NCBI RefSeq assembly: GCF_027587175.1
Contig: NZ_JAPCID010000032.1
Coordinates: 21,842 to 85,841, forward strand
Reading direction: 5' to 3'
From: Solirubrobacter deserti
GTDB lineage: Bacteria > Actinomycetota > Thermoleophilia > Solirubrobacterales > Solirubrobacteraceae
DNA: 64,000 nt
A model generated the notes under the pieces. That model was not told the DNA's origin and searched no databases. It saw only the letters and a program-made list of their open reading frames with translations. Shown one piece after another: positions 26,233-33,979 of the stretch. Position 1 is the first letter of the stretch. Each line of letters starts with the position of its first letter. Position numbers and translations under genes: made by a program.

Positions 26233-27195
26233 GTGACGCTGCTGCGGCGCTGGCTGGGCCCAGCGGTATCCGTCGTGGCGCTGGCGGCGGTCGTCTACTG
26301 GATGGTCCATCAACCCGCACCACAGCTGCCCGACAGCGCCGCCGGCTTCAGCTGGCTGGCGCTCTCGCTCGGGCTCAGCCTCGGCGCGCTGGCGCTCCGC
26401 GGCTACCGCTGGCACCGGGTGATGGTGCTCGCGGACGTCGACCACAAGCGGACGGACGCGCTGGCGCTCACCGCGGTCGCGTACATGGGCAACAACGTGC
26501 TCCCCGCCCGCGGCGGGGAAGTGCTGAAGATCGCGATCCTCGGCACGCGCTCGGCCTCGCGCAAGCGCGAGATCCTCGGTTCGGTGGTGGCCGAGCGGCT
26601 GCTCGACGCCGTCGTGCTCGCCGGCATGTTCATCGTGCTCTCCTTCGGCCTGGCCGACTCGCCGACCGGCCCGGGCACAGCGGCGTTGTTCGGGGCGGTG
26701 ATCCTGGCGGGCTTCGCGGCCCTGTTCGTCTACCTGCGCCTGCGCCGCAGCGGGCGGTTCGAGCGCTTCGCCGCGACGATCCGGCCCGTCGCGCGCGGCC
26801 TGCGCCTGTTCGCCCACCCGTCCGGGCTCCCGCTCGTGGGGCTGTCGATCCTGATCTGGGTGGTCGAAGGGCTCAACCTCATCGTCATCGTGCAGTCGAT
26901 CGGGCTGTCGCTGAGCGTGCTGGACGGTGTCCTGATCATCGTCCTGGCCTCACTCGCGGCGGCGATCCCGGCAGCGCCCGGCTTCGCCGGCACCTACGAC
27001 TGGGCGATGATCCTCGGGCTCAAGACCGCCGGCATCACCGGCGGCGCGGCGTCCGGGATCCTGATCCTCAGCCGCTTCATGTACTTCGTGCCGGCCACGG
27101 TCGTCGGCCTGATCGTGCTCGTCACGCGCTACGGCGGACTGAGCGCGGCGCGCCGCCGCCTCCAGGGCGAGCGGCGGCTTCCGGTTCACGGCTAG
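26233..27195 (+). CDS. Flippase-like membrane protein (LPG-synthase TM region family), paralogue
   Basis: A 320-residue polytopic protein with about eight hydrophobic segments. Family landmarks: ALTAVAYMGNNVLPARGGEVLKI near residue 75, SVVAERLLDAVVLA, and AAIPAAPGFAGTYDW near residue 247 where family members carry a PGxxG loop. It follows the DPM-like gene by 4 bases, a pairing seen often, which suggests the two act on the same polyprenyl-linked sugar, one loading and one translocating it. GTG start. Its stop TAG abuts the stop of the convergent gene inside a perfect palindrome. Confidence 0.8.
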   Translation: MTLLRRWLGPAVSVVALAAVVYWMVHQPAPQLPDSAAGFSWLALSLGLSLGALALRGYRWHRVMVLADVDHKRTDALALTAVAYMGNNVLPARGGEVLKIAILGTRSASRKREILGSVVAERLLDAVVLAGMFIVLSFGLADSPTGPGTAALFGAVILAGFAALFVYLRLRRSGRFERFAATIRPVARGLRLFAHPSGLPLVGLSILIWVVEGLNLIVIVQSIGLSLSVLDGVLIIVLASLAAAIPAAPGFAGTYDWAMILGLKTAGITGGAASGILILSRFMYFVPATVVGLIVLVTRYGGLSAARRRLQGERRLPVHG

Positions 27196-27201
27196 CTAGC
27201 C
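27190..27201. other. Palindrome GGCTAGCTAGCC holding two abutting convergent stop codons
   Basis: A perfect 12-base palindrome. The plus-strand TAG (27193-27195) and the minus-strand TAG (27198-27196) are directly adjacent, with no spacer. There is no longer stem, so it is unlikely to be a strong terminator by itself. Confidence 0.6.
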
Positions 27202-28815
27202 GACGCGGCACACCCGCACGGACGCACCGGTGATCGCGGCGCGCCACGGCTCGGGCAGCGCGTCGCCTGTCAGCGCCAGCTCGAGCGGCGTGCCGTCCGG
27301 CAACGCCCACGGCGTCGCATCCGCCTGGACGGTCGTGGCCAGGCGACGGAGCTTGAGGGCGCCCGCGCCCGTGGCCGTGAAGCGGTAGCGCGCGCCGGGC
27401 GCGAGCTCGGCTTCCTGCCCCGGCGCCGTCGTCGAGCAGGTGCCGCCGGCGCCCCCGGTCGCCGGCGTCAGGGCGAGCTGGTCGAGACCGGCCAGGGTCC
27501 CGTCGAAGACCTGGCGGGCCTCGTCGGGCGCGGCCCGCACCTCGTCCAGCGTCGGCGCGGGCGAGCCGAACTTGTCCGTGGCGCTGAAGTAGGAGACCGC
27601 CCTGATGCCGAGGGCGGGCGCGCCGACCTGCACTCCGGGCGCGACCTCGTTGCGCCGCAGCTCGAGCGCCGCGAGCTGCATCTTCAGCGGCTCGGCGTTG
27701 ACCCGGTGGTTGAACGGGCCGTCCTTGAAAACGCTGAGCGAGGCGAAGCACGCCAGCGCCGTGACGGCGGCGATCGCCAGGCCGCCCGAGCGCGTGACGG
27801 CGGTCCGGCCGAGGGCCGTCACGGCGATCAGGAGCAGCAGCGCGGCGCTGATGTGCACGTAGCGCGACGTGTCTGGCGCCTGCTGAAGGCCCGCGCGGCC
27901 GGAGCCGATCAACATCGCGCAGGCCGCCAGCCCGAGGAGGAGCGCGACCAGTCGCGGACCGACCGCGACGCGCCCGCTGCGCACGCCGAGGACGAACGCG
28001 ATCCCCGCCGCGAGCATCAGCGGACGGCCCCAATCGATCCCGAGGGCGCCGAAGCCGCCGAAGCCGGCCGCGACCATGTCGACTCCCCAGCGCACCGCCG
28101 CCGACGGGCTGGTCAGCGAGCCATGGTCCCCGCCGCCGTAGCCGAACAGGCTGACCGCGACCAGCAGCGCCGGCACGACGATCACCCACACGCGGCGCCA
28201 GCGCCGCTCGTCCCACAGGATCTCGATCAGCGCGATGCCGAGGAACGGAAGCCCGAGCCCGCTCGACATGGTGGACAGCACCAGCGCGGCGCAGGCCAGC
28301 CAGTCGCGCCGGTCGTCGAGGGCCAGTAGCGCCACGATCCCGAACAGCACCGAGCCGATGAACCCGATCTGGAACGGCCACATCACGTCCTCCCAGGCGG
28401 CGCCGAGGAAGATCATCAGCGCGGCTGGGACCAGGGCCAGGTGCGCGCCGACACGCCGCCGGGCGTACAGGAACACGACGATCCCCGTGGCGATGTGCAT
28501 GAGCGCGACCAGCACCTGGAACGGCGTGACGCTCGTCATCCCGAAGACGGCGAGCTGCGCCTTGTAGGCGAAGACGGGGACGGCCGAGGGGTGCTCGTTG
28601 TGCGGCGCGAAGAACGTCTCGAGCGAGACCCCGCGCCGGTGCAGCAGGAACGCCCACTCGTCGCCGAAGAAGAACAGGCCGTCGGCGGCGCGCCGGATCG
28701 TCACGAAGGCCAGCACGCTGAGCGCGGCGAGCACCAGCCACGGCGTGCGCGGGTGCTCCCACGCGCGCTGGGCGCGCGCCTGGGCAGTCGCGCGGGCGGT
28801 CGTGACGGAGTTCAC
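27196..28815 (-). CDS. Polytopic membrane protein, GT-C-like
   Basis: A 539-residue protein. After a basic N-terminus and one helix comes FFFGDEWAFLLHRRG near residue 50, an acidic outward loop in the GT-C catalytic position, then about ten hydrophobic segments. The last 170 residues form a soluble, extracytoplasmic, beta-rich domain with two cysteines (GGTCSTT and VRVCRVG). The arrangement is like the partial protein at the left edge of the window: membrane body plus C-terminal outside domain. The GTG start lies 3 bases after the carbonic anhydrase stop, so the two are co-transcribed. Function is inferred only. Confidence 0.7.
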   Translation of the reverse strand: MNSVTTARATAQARAQRAWEHPRTPWLVLAALSVLAFVTIRRAADGLFFFGDEWAFLLHRRGVSLETFFAPHNEHPSAVPVFAYKAQLAVFGMTSVTPFQVLVALMHIATGIVVFLYARRRVGAHLALVPAALMIFLGAAWEDVMWPFQIGFIGSVLFGIVALLALDDRRDWLACAALVLSTMSSGLGLPFLGIALIEILWDERRWRRVWVIVVPALLVAVSLFGYGGGDHGSLTSPSAAVRWGVDMVAAGFGGFGALGIDWGRPLMLAAGIAFVLGVRSGRVAVGPRLVALLLGLAACAMLIGSGRAGLQQAPDTSRYVHISAALLLLIAVTALGRTAVTRSGGLAIAAVTALACFASLSVFKDGPFNHRVNAEPLKMQLAALELRRNEVAPGVQVGAPALGIRAVSYFSATDKFGSPAPTLDEVRAAPDEARQVFDGTLAGLDQLALTPATGGAGGTCSTTAPGQEAELAPGARYRFTATGAGALKLRRLATTVQADATPWALPDGTPLELALTGDALPEPWRAAITGASVRVCRVG

Positions 28816-28818
28816 GGT

Positions 28819-29307
28819 TCAGGCGACCTCGCGCAGGCGGCCCGTGTTCACGTCGTAGACGAACCCGCGCGCGTTCTTGTGCGGGATGAACGCGCTGTTG
28901 CGGATGCGATTGAGCGAGTTGCGGACCTCGGCGTCGAGGTCGGAGAACGACTCGGGGGACCACGGCGGCTTCATCCCGGTCTCCTGCCGCAGGTTCTCGC
29001 GGAACTCGTCGTCGGTGAAGGTGAGCATTCCGCACTCGGTGTGGTTGATCACGAGGATCTCGCGCGTGTTGAGCTTGCGCTGGGAGATCGCGAGCGAGCG
29101 GATCACGTCGTCGGTGACGACGCCGCCGGCGTTGCGGATGATGTGCGCCTCGCCGTTGCTGAGGCCGAGGATGGCGAAGATGTCCATGCGCGAGTCCATG
29201 CACGTGACCACCGCGACCTGCTTGCGCGGAGGCGTCGGCAGATGCCCGCTGTCGAAGCGGATCGCGTACGCCTGGTTGTTGATCAGGAACTCGTCGGTCG
29301 CGCTCAT
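28819..29307 (-). CDS. Beta-class carbonic anhydrase
   Basis: A 162-residue beta-carbonic anhydrase of the short type. The zinc ligands are C36 in TCMDSRMD, H89 and C92 in INHTECGM; D38 and R40 form the catalytic dyad. It reversibly hydrates CO2 to bicarbonate in the cytoplasm. No ribosome-binding site is visible; a TAGGCT box ends 8 bases before the ATG, sharing bases with the box for the divergent cupin gene. It is followed 3 bases later by the membrane-protein gene. Confidence 0.92.
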   Translation of the reverse strand: MSATDEFLINNQAYAIRFDSGHLPTPPRKQVAVVTCMDSRMDIFAILGLSNGEAHIIRNAGGVVTDDVIRSLAISQRKLNTREILVINHTECGMLTFTDDEFRENLRQETGMKPPWSPESFSDLDAEVRNSLNRIRNSAFIPHKNARGFVYDVNTGRLREVA

Positions 29308-29315
29308 CGCCGATC

Positions 29316-29325
29316 AGCCTAGACT
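29316..29325. promoter_or_regulatory. Overlapping divergent -10 boxes centred on CTAG
   Basis: In the 27-base gap between the carbonic anhydrase and cupin starts, minus-strand TAGGCT (29316-29321) ends 8 bases before ATG 29307. Plus-strand TAGACT (29320-29325) ends 9 bases before ATG 29335. The two hexamers share the central TA of CTAG, so the genes may compete for polymerase. Confidence 0.55.
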
Positions 29326-29334
29326 GCTCGCTTC

Positions 29335-29694
29335 ATGCCCGAGTTGATCGAGGGACCGTCGCGCGTCGAGGCGGCGGGCACCAAGCCGAAGCTGATCGAC
29401 GAGTACGTCGGCCGGGTGAACACCGGCGAGGCCCGGGTGAGCGTCGCGCACATGCGCTCGCCCGCCGGCTGGGTCGAGCCGGGGCAGCGTCCCGACTTCG
29501 ACGAGTACACCGTCGTCCTCAACGGCCGCATCGAAGTCGAGCACGAGGGCGGCACCTTGTCCGTGCCCGCCGGCCAGGCCGTGCTGACCCGCGCCGGGGA
29601 GTGGATCCGCTACTCCACCCCCGAGGGCGCGGAGTACCTCGCCGTCTGCCTGCCCGCGTTCGCCCCCGACACCGTCCACCGCGACGAGTCGTGA
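29335..29694 (+). CDS. Cupin-domain protein
   Basis: A 119-residue single-domain cupin. The first cupin motif region is EPGQRPDFDEYTVVLNGRIEVE, with a reduced set of metal ligands: the usual HxH is replaced by RPDFDEY, keeping the acidic residue. The second motif region is VPAGQAVLTRAGEWIRYS with no histidine at the usual site. Metal binding may therefore differ or be absent. The substrate is unknown. It is co-translated with NAD kinase (stop/start overlap GTGA), which does not by itself reveal its job. Confidence 0.8.
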   Translation: MPELIEGPSRVEAAGTKPKLIDEYVGRVNTGEARVSVAHMRSPAGWVEPGQRPDFDEYTVVLNGRIEVEHEGGTLSVPAGQAVLTRAGEWIRYSTPEGAEYLAVCLPAFAPDTVHRDES

Positions 29695-30560
29695 AGGGCT
29701 CCGCCATCGGCGTCGTGGTGCACCCGCGCCGCGACAGCCGCGAGCACATGGGCTGTGTCGTGCGCTGGGCCGATGGCCACGGGATGGAGGTGCGCACGCT
29801 GGTGGAGGCGCGTGACCTCGTGCCCGACGGCGTCCGGACCGTCCCCGAGCACGAGCTCGCGGTCGACGCCGGCCTGGTGATCGGCCTCGGCGGCGACGGC
29901 ACGATCCTGCGCGCGCTCAAGCTCGCCACCGCGGAGGACGTCCCCGTGCTGGGCGTCAATCTCGGGCGGCTCGCCTTCCTGGCCGAGGTCAACCTCGACG
30001 AGCTCGCCATGGCGCTCGACCGCATCGACCGTGGCGAGCACTGGCTCGAGGAGCGCGCCGTGATGACCGTCAGCGGCACCTGCTTCCCGATGCGGATCAG
30101 CTCGTTCAACGACTCCGCCCTCACGCGCATTCCCGGCAACGGCCCCGCGGCCCTGGCCGTCGAGGTCGAGGGTGAGATCTTCGCGCGCTACACCGCGGAC
30201 GCGCTCGTGATCGCGACGCCCACCGGCTCCACCGCCTACTCCTTCGCGGCCGGCGGGCCGATCGTCTCGCCGCGCCACCGTGGTCTGCTGGTGACGCCGG
30301 TCGCGCCGCACGCGGCCTTCGACCGTGCCGTGTTCCTGCACCCGGAGGAGCGGCTGCGCGTGCACGTGCTCGAGCGGTCCGCCCCGCTGCTGCTCGAAGC
30401 GGACGGCCAGCGCGTGGCCGAGCTCACGGACGGCGACTGCATCGAGTTCTCGCTCGCCGACCACCCGGCCCGCATCCTGCGCCTGCACGCGCAGGGCTTC
30501 TACGAGCGCGCCCGCAAGAAGCTCCAGATCACGGACTCGTCCGAGCTGGCGCCGCGCTAG
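29691..30560 (+). CDS. nadK: NAD kinase
   Basis: A 289-residue ATP-NAD kinase. GGDG at residues 67-70 in GLGGDGTILRA is the catalytic/ATP motif; NLGRLAFLAEV, SFNDSAL (the NE/ND motif) and TPTGSTAYSFAAGGP follow in the family order. It phosphorylates NAD to NADP in the cytoplasm. The GTG start overlaps the cupin stop by 4 bases. Its TAG stop is interlocked with the stop of the convergent galE gene in a shared CTAG. Confidence 0.93.
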   Translation: MKGSAIGVVVHPRRDSREHMGCVVRWADGHGMEVRTLVEARDLVPDGVRTVPEHELAVDAGLVIGLGGDGTILRALKLATAEDVPVLGVNLGRLAFLAEVNLDELAMALDRIDRGEHWLEERAVMTVSGTCFPMRISSFNDSALTRIPGNGPAALAVEVEGEIFARYTADALVIATPTGSTAYSFAAGGPIVSPRHRGLLVTPVAPHAAFDRAVFLHPEERLRVHVLERSAPLLLEADGQRVAELTDGDCIEFSLADHPARILRLHAQGFYERARKKLQITDSSELAPR

Positions 30561-31531
30561 TCCGCGTAGCCGCGCGGGTGGGCCTGGAACCACTCCCATG
30601 CGTCGCGGACCATGTCCTCCAGCGACTTCGTCGGTTCCCACCCCAGCCGCTCCCGGGCGCGTTCGATGGCCGCCACCAGGTTCGGCGGGTCACCGGCCCG
30701 CCGCGGCCCCTCGAGCACGGTGAAGTCCACCCCCGTCACGGTCTTCGCCGCCGCCACGACCTCGCGCACCGAGTAGCCACGCCCCGAGCCCAGGTTGATG
30801 ATCTCGTGCCGGCCCGGCTCGGCGCGGTCCAGCGCGAGCAGGTGCGCGCGCCCGAGGTCCTCGACGTGGACGTAGTCGCGGACCGCGCTCCCGTCGGGCG
30901 TCGGGTAGTCGGTGCCGTGGATCTCGACGCTGCCGCGGCGGCCGGAGGCGGCCCACAGCACGAGCGGGATCAGGTGGGTCTCGGGCTCGTGGTCCTCGCC
31001 GAGGTCGCCGCTCGCGCCCGCGACGTTGAAGTAGCGCAGCGAGATCGCGCCCAGGCCGTGGGCGCGCGCCTCGTCGGCCAGCATGCGATCCATGGCGAGC
31101 TTGGAGTTGCCGTAGGCGTTGACCGGCGCGGGCGGCGTGTCCTCGGTGATCGGGACGTGGGCGGGCTCGCCGTAGGTCGCGCAGGTCGAGGAGGCGACGA
31201 GGCGGCGCACGCCGGCGGCGCGCATCGCGTCGAGCAGGTTGAGCGTGGAGACGACGTTGCCGCGGTGGTAGCGCTGGGGCTCGGCCACGGACTCGGCGAC
31301 GAGGGCGAGCGCGGCGAAGTGCAGGACGCCGTCGAAGCCGGCGGTGAGCACGCGGGTGGTCGCCTCTAGGTCGAGCAGGTCGACCGGCTCGAAGCGCACG
31401 CCGTCCGGGATCGCGCCGCGGTGGCCGCGGTAGAGCGAGTCGAGCACGGTCACGTCGTCGCCGCGGTCCCGAAGCTGGCGCGCGGCGATCGAACCGATGT
31501 AGCCGGCTCCCCCGGTGACGAGGACTCGCAT
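30557..31531 (-). CDS. galE: UDP-glucose 4-epimerase
   Basis: A 324-residue extended SDR with NAD motif TGGAGYIG at residues 6-13, SSTCATYGEP, catalytic Y140/K144 in NAYGNSK, and RYFNVAGA, all characteristic of GalE. It interconverts UDP-glucose and UDP-galactose, supplying galactose for the surface glycans encoded to the left. The length is normal. The start is 10 bases after a TAGCCT box in a short divergent gap. The stop shares CTAG with the nadK stop. Confidence 0.92.
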   Translation of the reverse strand: MRVLVTGGAGYIGSIAARQLRDRGDDVTVLDSLYRGHRGAIPDGVRFEPVDLLDLEATTRVLTAGFDGVLHFAALALVAESVAEPQRYHRGNVVSTLNLLDAMRAAGVRRLVASSTCATYGEPAHVPITEDTPPAPVNAYGNSKLAMDRMLADEARAHGLGAISLRYFNVAGASGDLGEDHEPETHLIPLVLWAASGRRGSVEIHGTDYPTPDGSAVRDYVHVEDLGRAHLLALDRAEPGRHEIINLGSGRGYSVREVVAAAKTVTGVDFTVLEGPRRAGDPPNLVAAIERARERLGWEPTKSLEDMVRDAWEWFQAHPRGYAD

Positions 31532-31541
31532 AGGGGCAGCG

Positions 31542-31551
31542 AGGCTAGCGT
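31542..31551. promoter_or_regulatory. CTAG-centred divergent -10 boxes between galE and a methyltransferase-like gene
   Basis: Minus-strand TAGCCT (31542-31547) ends 10 bases before ATG 31531 of galE. Plus-strand TAGCGT (31546-31551) ends 9 bases before ATG 31561 and abuts GTG 31552. They share the TA of CTAG, the same arrangement as at 29316-29325. Confidence 0.45.
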
Positions 31552-31560
31552 GTGGCGGCG

Positions 31561-32334
31561 ATGAAGCGGCGAGGGCGGGAGCGACGAGGACGGCCGGCGC
31601 CGGCGCCCGTCGCGGTGCGCACCGAGTTCGCCCAGGCGGAGATCGTCGCCGAGGCGTCCGCGCGGACGCTGTTCCTCGACGGGCGCGAGGCGGGCGTGGT
31701 CGATCTCGACGACCCGCGACGGCTCGTGTTCGCCTACATGCGGCGGATCGCGGATCTGATCGACGCCTTCCGCCCGTCCGGCTCCGCGATCGACGTGTTC
31801 CACGTCGGCGGCGGGGCGTGCGCGCTCCCGCGCTATGTCGAGGTCACGCGGCCGCGCTCACGGCAGCTCGTCTGGGAGATCGACCCGGGGGTCGTGGCGC
31901 TGGCCCGCGAGCACCTCGGCCTGCGCCACTTCCCGCGCCTGCGCGTGAAGGTCGGGGACGCCGCCGAGCTCATCCGGGCCCGGCCCGACCGCTCCGCCGA
32001 CCTGGTGATCGGGGACGCGTTCGACGGGCCGCACGTGCCCGCGCCGCTTTCCACGCCGGCGTTCGCCGCCCAGGTGCGACGCGTCCTGCGTCCCGCCGGC
32101 GTCTACGCGCTCAACGTGATCGACATCCCGCCGCTGGAGGAGGTCAAGCTCCACGACGCGCTCCTGCGGGACGCGTTCACGCACGTGGCGTGGGTCGCGC
32201 CGCCCGGCGTGCTGCGCGAGCGCGCGCCCGGGAACGTCGTGCTCTTCGGCTCCGACGTGCCGCTCCCGCTGGACGCGCTCCACCGCGCCGCCGCGGCCGC
32301 CGTCCCGCGCGAGCAGCTCCTGGTCAGGGCTTGA
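31561..32334 (+). CDS. Spermidine-synthase-like methyltransferase-fold protein
   Basis: A 257-residue protein of the spermine/spermidine synthase-like superfamily: VFHVGGGACALPRYV near residue 82 (nucleotide-binding glycine loop), LVWEIDPGVVALARE (acidic residue binding the ribose), and ADLVIGDAFDG (catalytic region). Polyamine-specific residues are not obvious, and stand-alone actinobacterial members are generally of unknown substrate. The basic first 20 residues are low-complexity. An alternative start is GTG 31552. The end overlaps the convergent methyltransferase by 11 bases. Confidence 0.8.
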   Translation: MKRRGRERRGRPAPAPVAVRTEFAQAEIVAEASARTLFLDGREAGVVDLDDPRRLVFAYMRRIADLIDAFRPSGSAIDVFHVGGGACALPRYVEVTRPRSRQLVWEIDPGVVALAREHLGLRHFPRLRVKVGDAAELIRARPDRSADLVIGDAFDGPHVPAPLSTPAFAAQVRRVLRPAGVYALNVIDIPPLEEVKLHDALLRDAFTHVAWVAPPGVLRERAPGNVVLFGSDVPLPLDALHRAAAAAVPREQLLVRA

Positions 32335-33037
32335 CCGCGACGCCGATCACCGACGTCCCCGCCGGCCAGACCTTGCGCGCGGCGGAGGTCGCCGAGCCCA
32401 ACGCGATGAAGGCCTGGTTGACCAGCGGCGGCAGGTCCGGGAACTCCGCCGACTGATCGACGTCCGCGGCCCGCCGGCGCTTGCGCAGAAGGCCCGCCGG
32501 GATCATCTCCGGGAACAGGTACGAGAGCTCCTGCACGCGCAGGCCGGCGGCCTCGATCGGCGCCCGCAGCGTGTTCTTCCTGTAGCGCCGGTAGTGCCCC
32601 AGTGCCGTGTCCCAGCCCGACCACAGCGACGGCAGCGCCGGCACGGTGACCACGATCGTCGCGCCCGGGTCCATCCTGGCCGCGAGCTCGGCCATGAACG
32701 TGAAGTCGTTCTCCTGGTGCTCGAGCACGTCGAGCAGCGCGAGGTAGCCCGCGCCGTCGTAGTGGGCGGCCGCGTTGAGGTTGGCCTCGCGGCCGAACTC
32801 GGCCTCCAGGTGCGTGACCAGCGACTCCAGCGGCTCCACGAACCGGTACTGCGCCTGCGGGCGGTCCTCGCGCAGGTAGTGGCCCGCCAGACCGATGCCG
32901 GCGCCGACGTCCACGAACGTGAACGGCCCGCCGGCCGGCAGGAACTCGCGTACGGCGCGCCAGCGCACGCGCTGCCAGAAGAACTCGCGCGACTGCTCGA
33001 GCTGGCGGTGCAGGTGGGACTCGAGCGCGTCGCTCAC
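32324..33037 (-). CDS. SAM-dependent methyltransferase (Methyltransf_11/23-like)
   Basis: A 237-residue methyltransferase: TFVDVGAGIGLAGHYL near residue 39 (motif I), YRFVEPLES (acidic end), YLALLDVLEHQEND (motif II, DVLEH as in sugar and ubiquinone-type methyltransferases), and a late GHYRRYRKNTL segment found in many GT2-linked methyltransferases. The GTG start overlaps the stop of the upstream GT2 gene by 4 bases, so they form a two-gene operon. The substrate is probably a glycan or lipid intermediate. Confidence 0.82.
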   Translation of the reverse strand: MSDALESHLHRQLEQSREFFWQRVRWRAVREFLPAGGPFTFVDVGAGIGLAGHYLREDRPQAQYRFVEPLESLVTHLEAEFGREANLNAAAHYDGAGYLALLDVLEHQENDFTFMAELAARMDPGATIVVTVPALPSLWSGWDTALGHYRRYRKNTLRAPIEAAGLRVQELSYLFPEMIPAGLLRKRRRAADVDQSAEFPDLPPLVNQAFIALGSATSAARKVWPAGTSVIGVAVKP

Positions 33038-33936
33038 GGTCTTCGCTCCAGCTGGGCGAGCGAGATCGCCCGGTTCTGGGCGAACACCGAGAACAGCAGC
33101 ACGAGGTTCCCCATCGCGGTGAAGGACAGCACGATCATCAGCAGCAGCGTGTACGTCGCCCAGCCCGGAATGGCCTCGTCGGTGAAGAGCTTGACCAGGA
33201 TCACGCTGAACGCGGCCAGCGCCGTGAGCGCGAGCGTCACCGTGAACGTGATCAGGGCGCGGAGCACGATCCGGTCGGTGAACGGCATCAGCATCGAGAG
33301 CCCGTGCAGCAGCAGCTTGCTGTAGCCCATCTTCGAGCGGCCCGCGTAGCGCTCCCCGCGCGCGCACGGGACATAGGCGACCGGCAGGTTGAGCGCGATC
33401 AGCGCCGCGGAGTAGCTGAGGTCGAATTGCGGGTGCGAGAGCAGATGGCGGGCCACCCACCCGCGGTATGCGGCGAAGTTGCCCGTGCGCACCACCACGC
33501 CGGTGAGCAGCCGGAAGCCGAGCTTGAAGAAGAAGTAGCCGACCCGGAACAGCGGCGGCTCCGAGCGCGACGTGCGGCGGGCCATCACGATCGCGCGTTC
33601 GCTCGTCTCCGCGCGCAGCTCGTCGATCAGGCGCGGGAGATCCTCGGGCTTGTCCTCGCCGTCGGCGTCCAGCGTCACGATCACGTCTTCGTCCCGGATC
33701 TCGGGCGCCATGGTGCGGATGGCGTAGACGAGCGCCCGCTGATGGCCGAGGTTGAACGGCGGCTCGACGACGTCGACGTCGTCGAGCTCGTGCAGCGCCG
33801 CGATGGCCGGATCACGCCCGGCGCTGTCGTCGGCCACGACGATCCGCGCACCGTGCTGCGCGAGCCGCTCGCGCAGGATCAGAAACGACGGCACGTCGAA
33901 GTAGACCGGCGTGAAGATCCAGAGCCGGCTCGTCAC
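33034..33936 (-). CDS. GT2 glycosyltransferase with two C-terminal membrane helices
   Basis: A 300-residue protein. A GT-A domain occupies residues 1-220: WIFTPVYFDV, VVADDSAGRDP, and VIVTLDADGEDKPED (DXD). Then come two membrane helices near 233-255 and 265-290, the topology of GtrB/ArnC-type polyprenyl-phosphate glycosyltransferases. ARGERYAGRSKMGYSKL precedes the helices and is typical of that group. It probably charges polyprenyl phosphate with a sugar. The start is GTG with a TAGAAC box exactly 7 bases upstream. Confidence 0.87.
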   Translation of the reverse strand: MTSRLWIFTPVYFDVPSFLILRERLAQHGARIVVADDSAGRDPAIAALHELDDVDVVEPPFNLGHQRALVYAIRTMAPEIRDEDVIVTLDADGEDKPEDLPRLIDELRAETSERAIVMARRTSRSEPPLFRVGYFFFKLGFRLLTGVVVRTGNFAAYRGWVARHLLSHPQFDLSYSAALIALNLPVAYVPCARGERYAGRSKMGYSKLLLHGLSMLMPFTDRIVLRALITFTVTLALTALAAFSVILVKLFTDEAIPGWATYTLLLMIVLSFTAMGNLVLLFSVFAQNRAISLAQLERRP

Positions 33937-33943
33937 GGCGCCC

Positions 33944-33949
33944 GTTCTA
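33944..33949 (-). promoter_or_regulatory. TAGAAC box 7 bases before a GTG start
   Basis: On the minus strand TAGAAC ends 7 bases before GTG 33936. The last base departs from TANNNT, but the spacing matches the leaderless pattern. Confidence 0.35.
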
Positions 33950-33979
33950 CCAGAGGCGCCGGTTGACGCGGGCGGGGCG

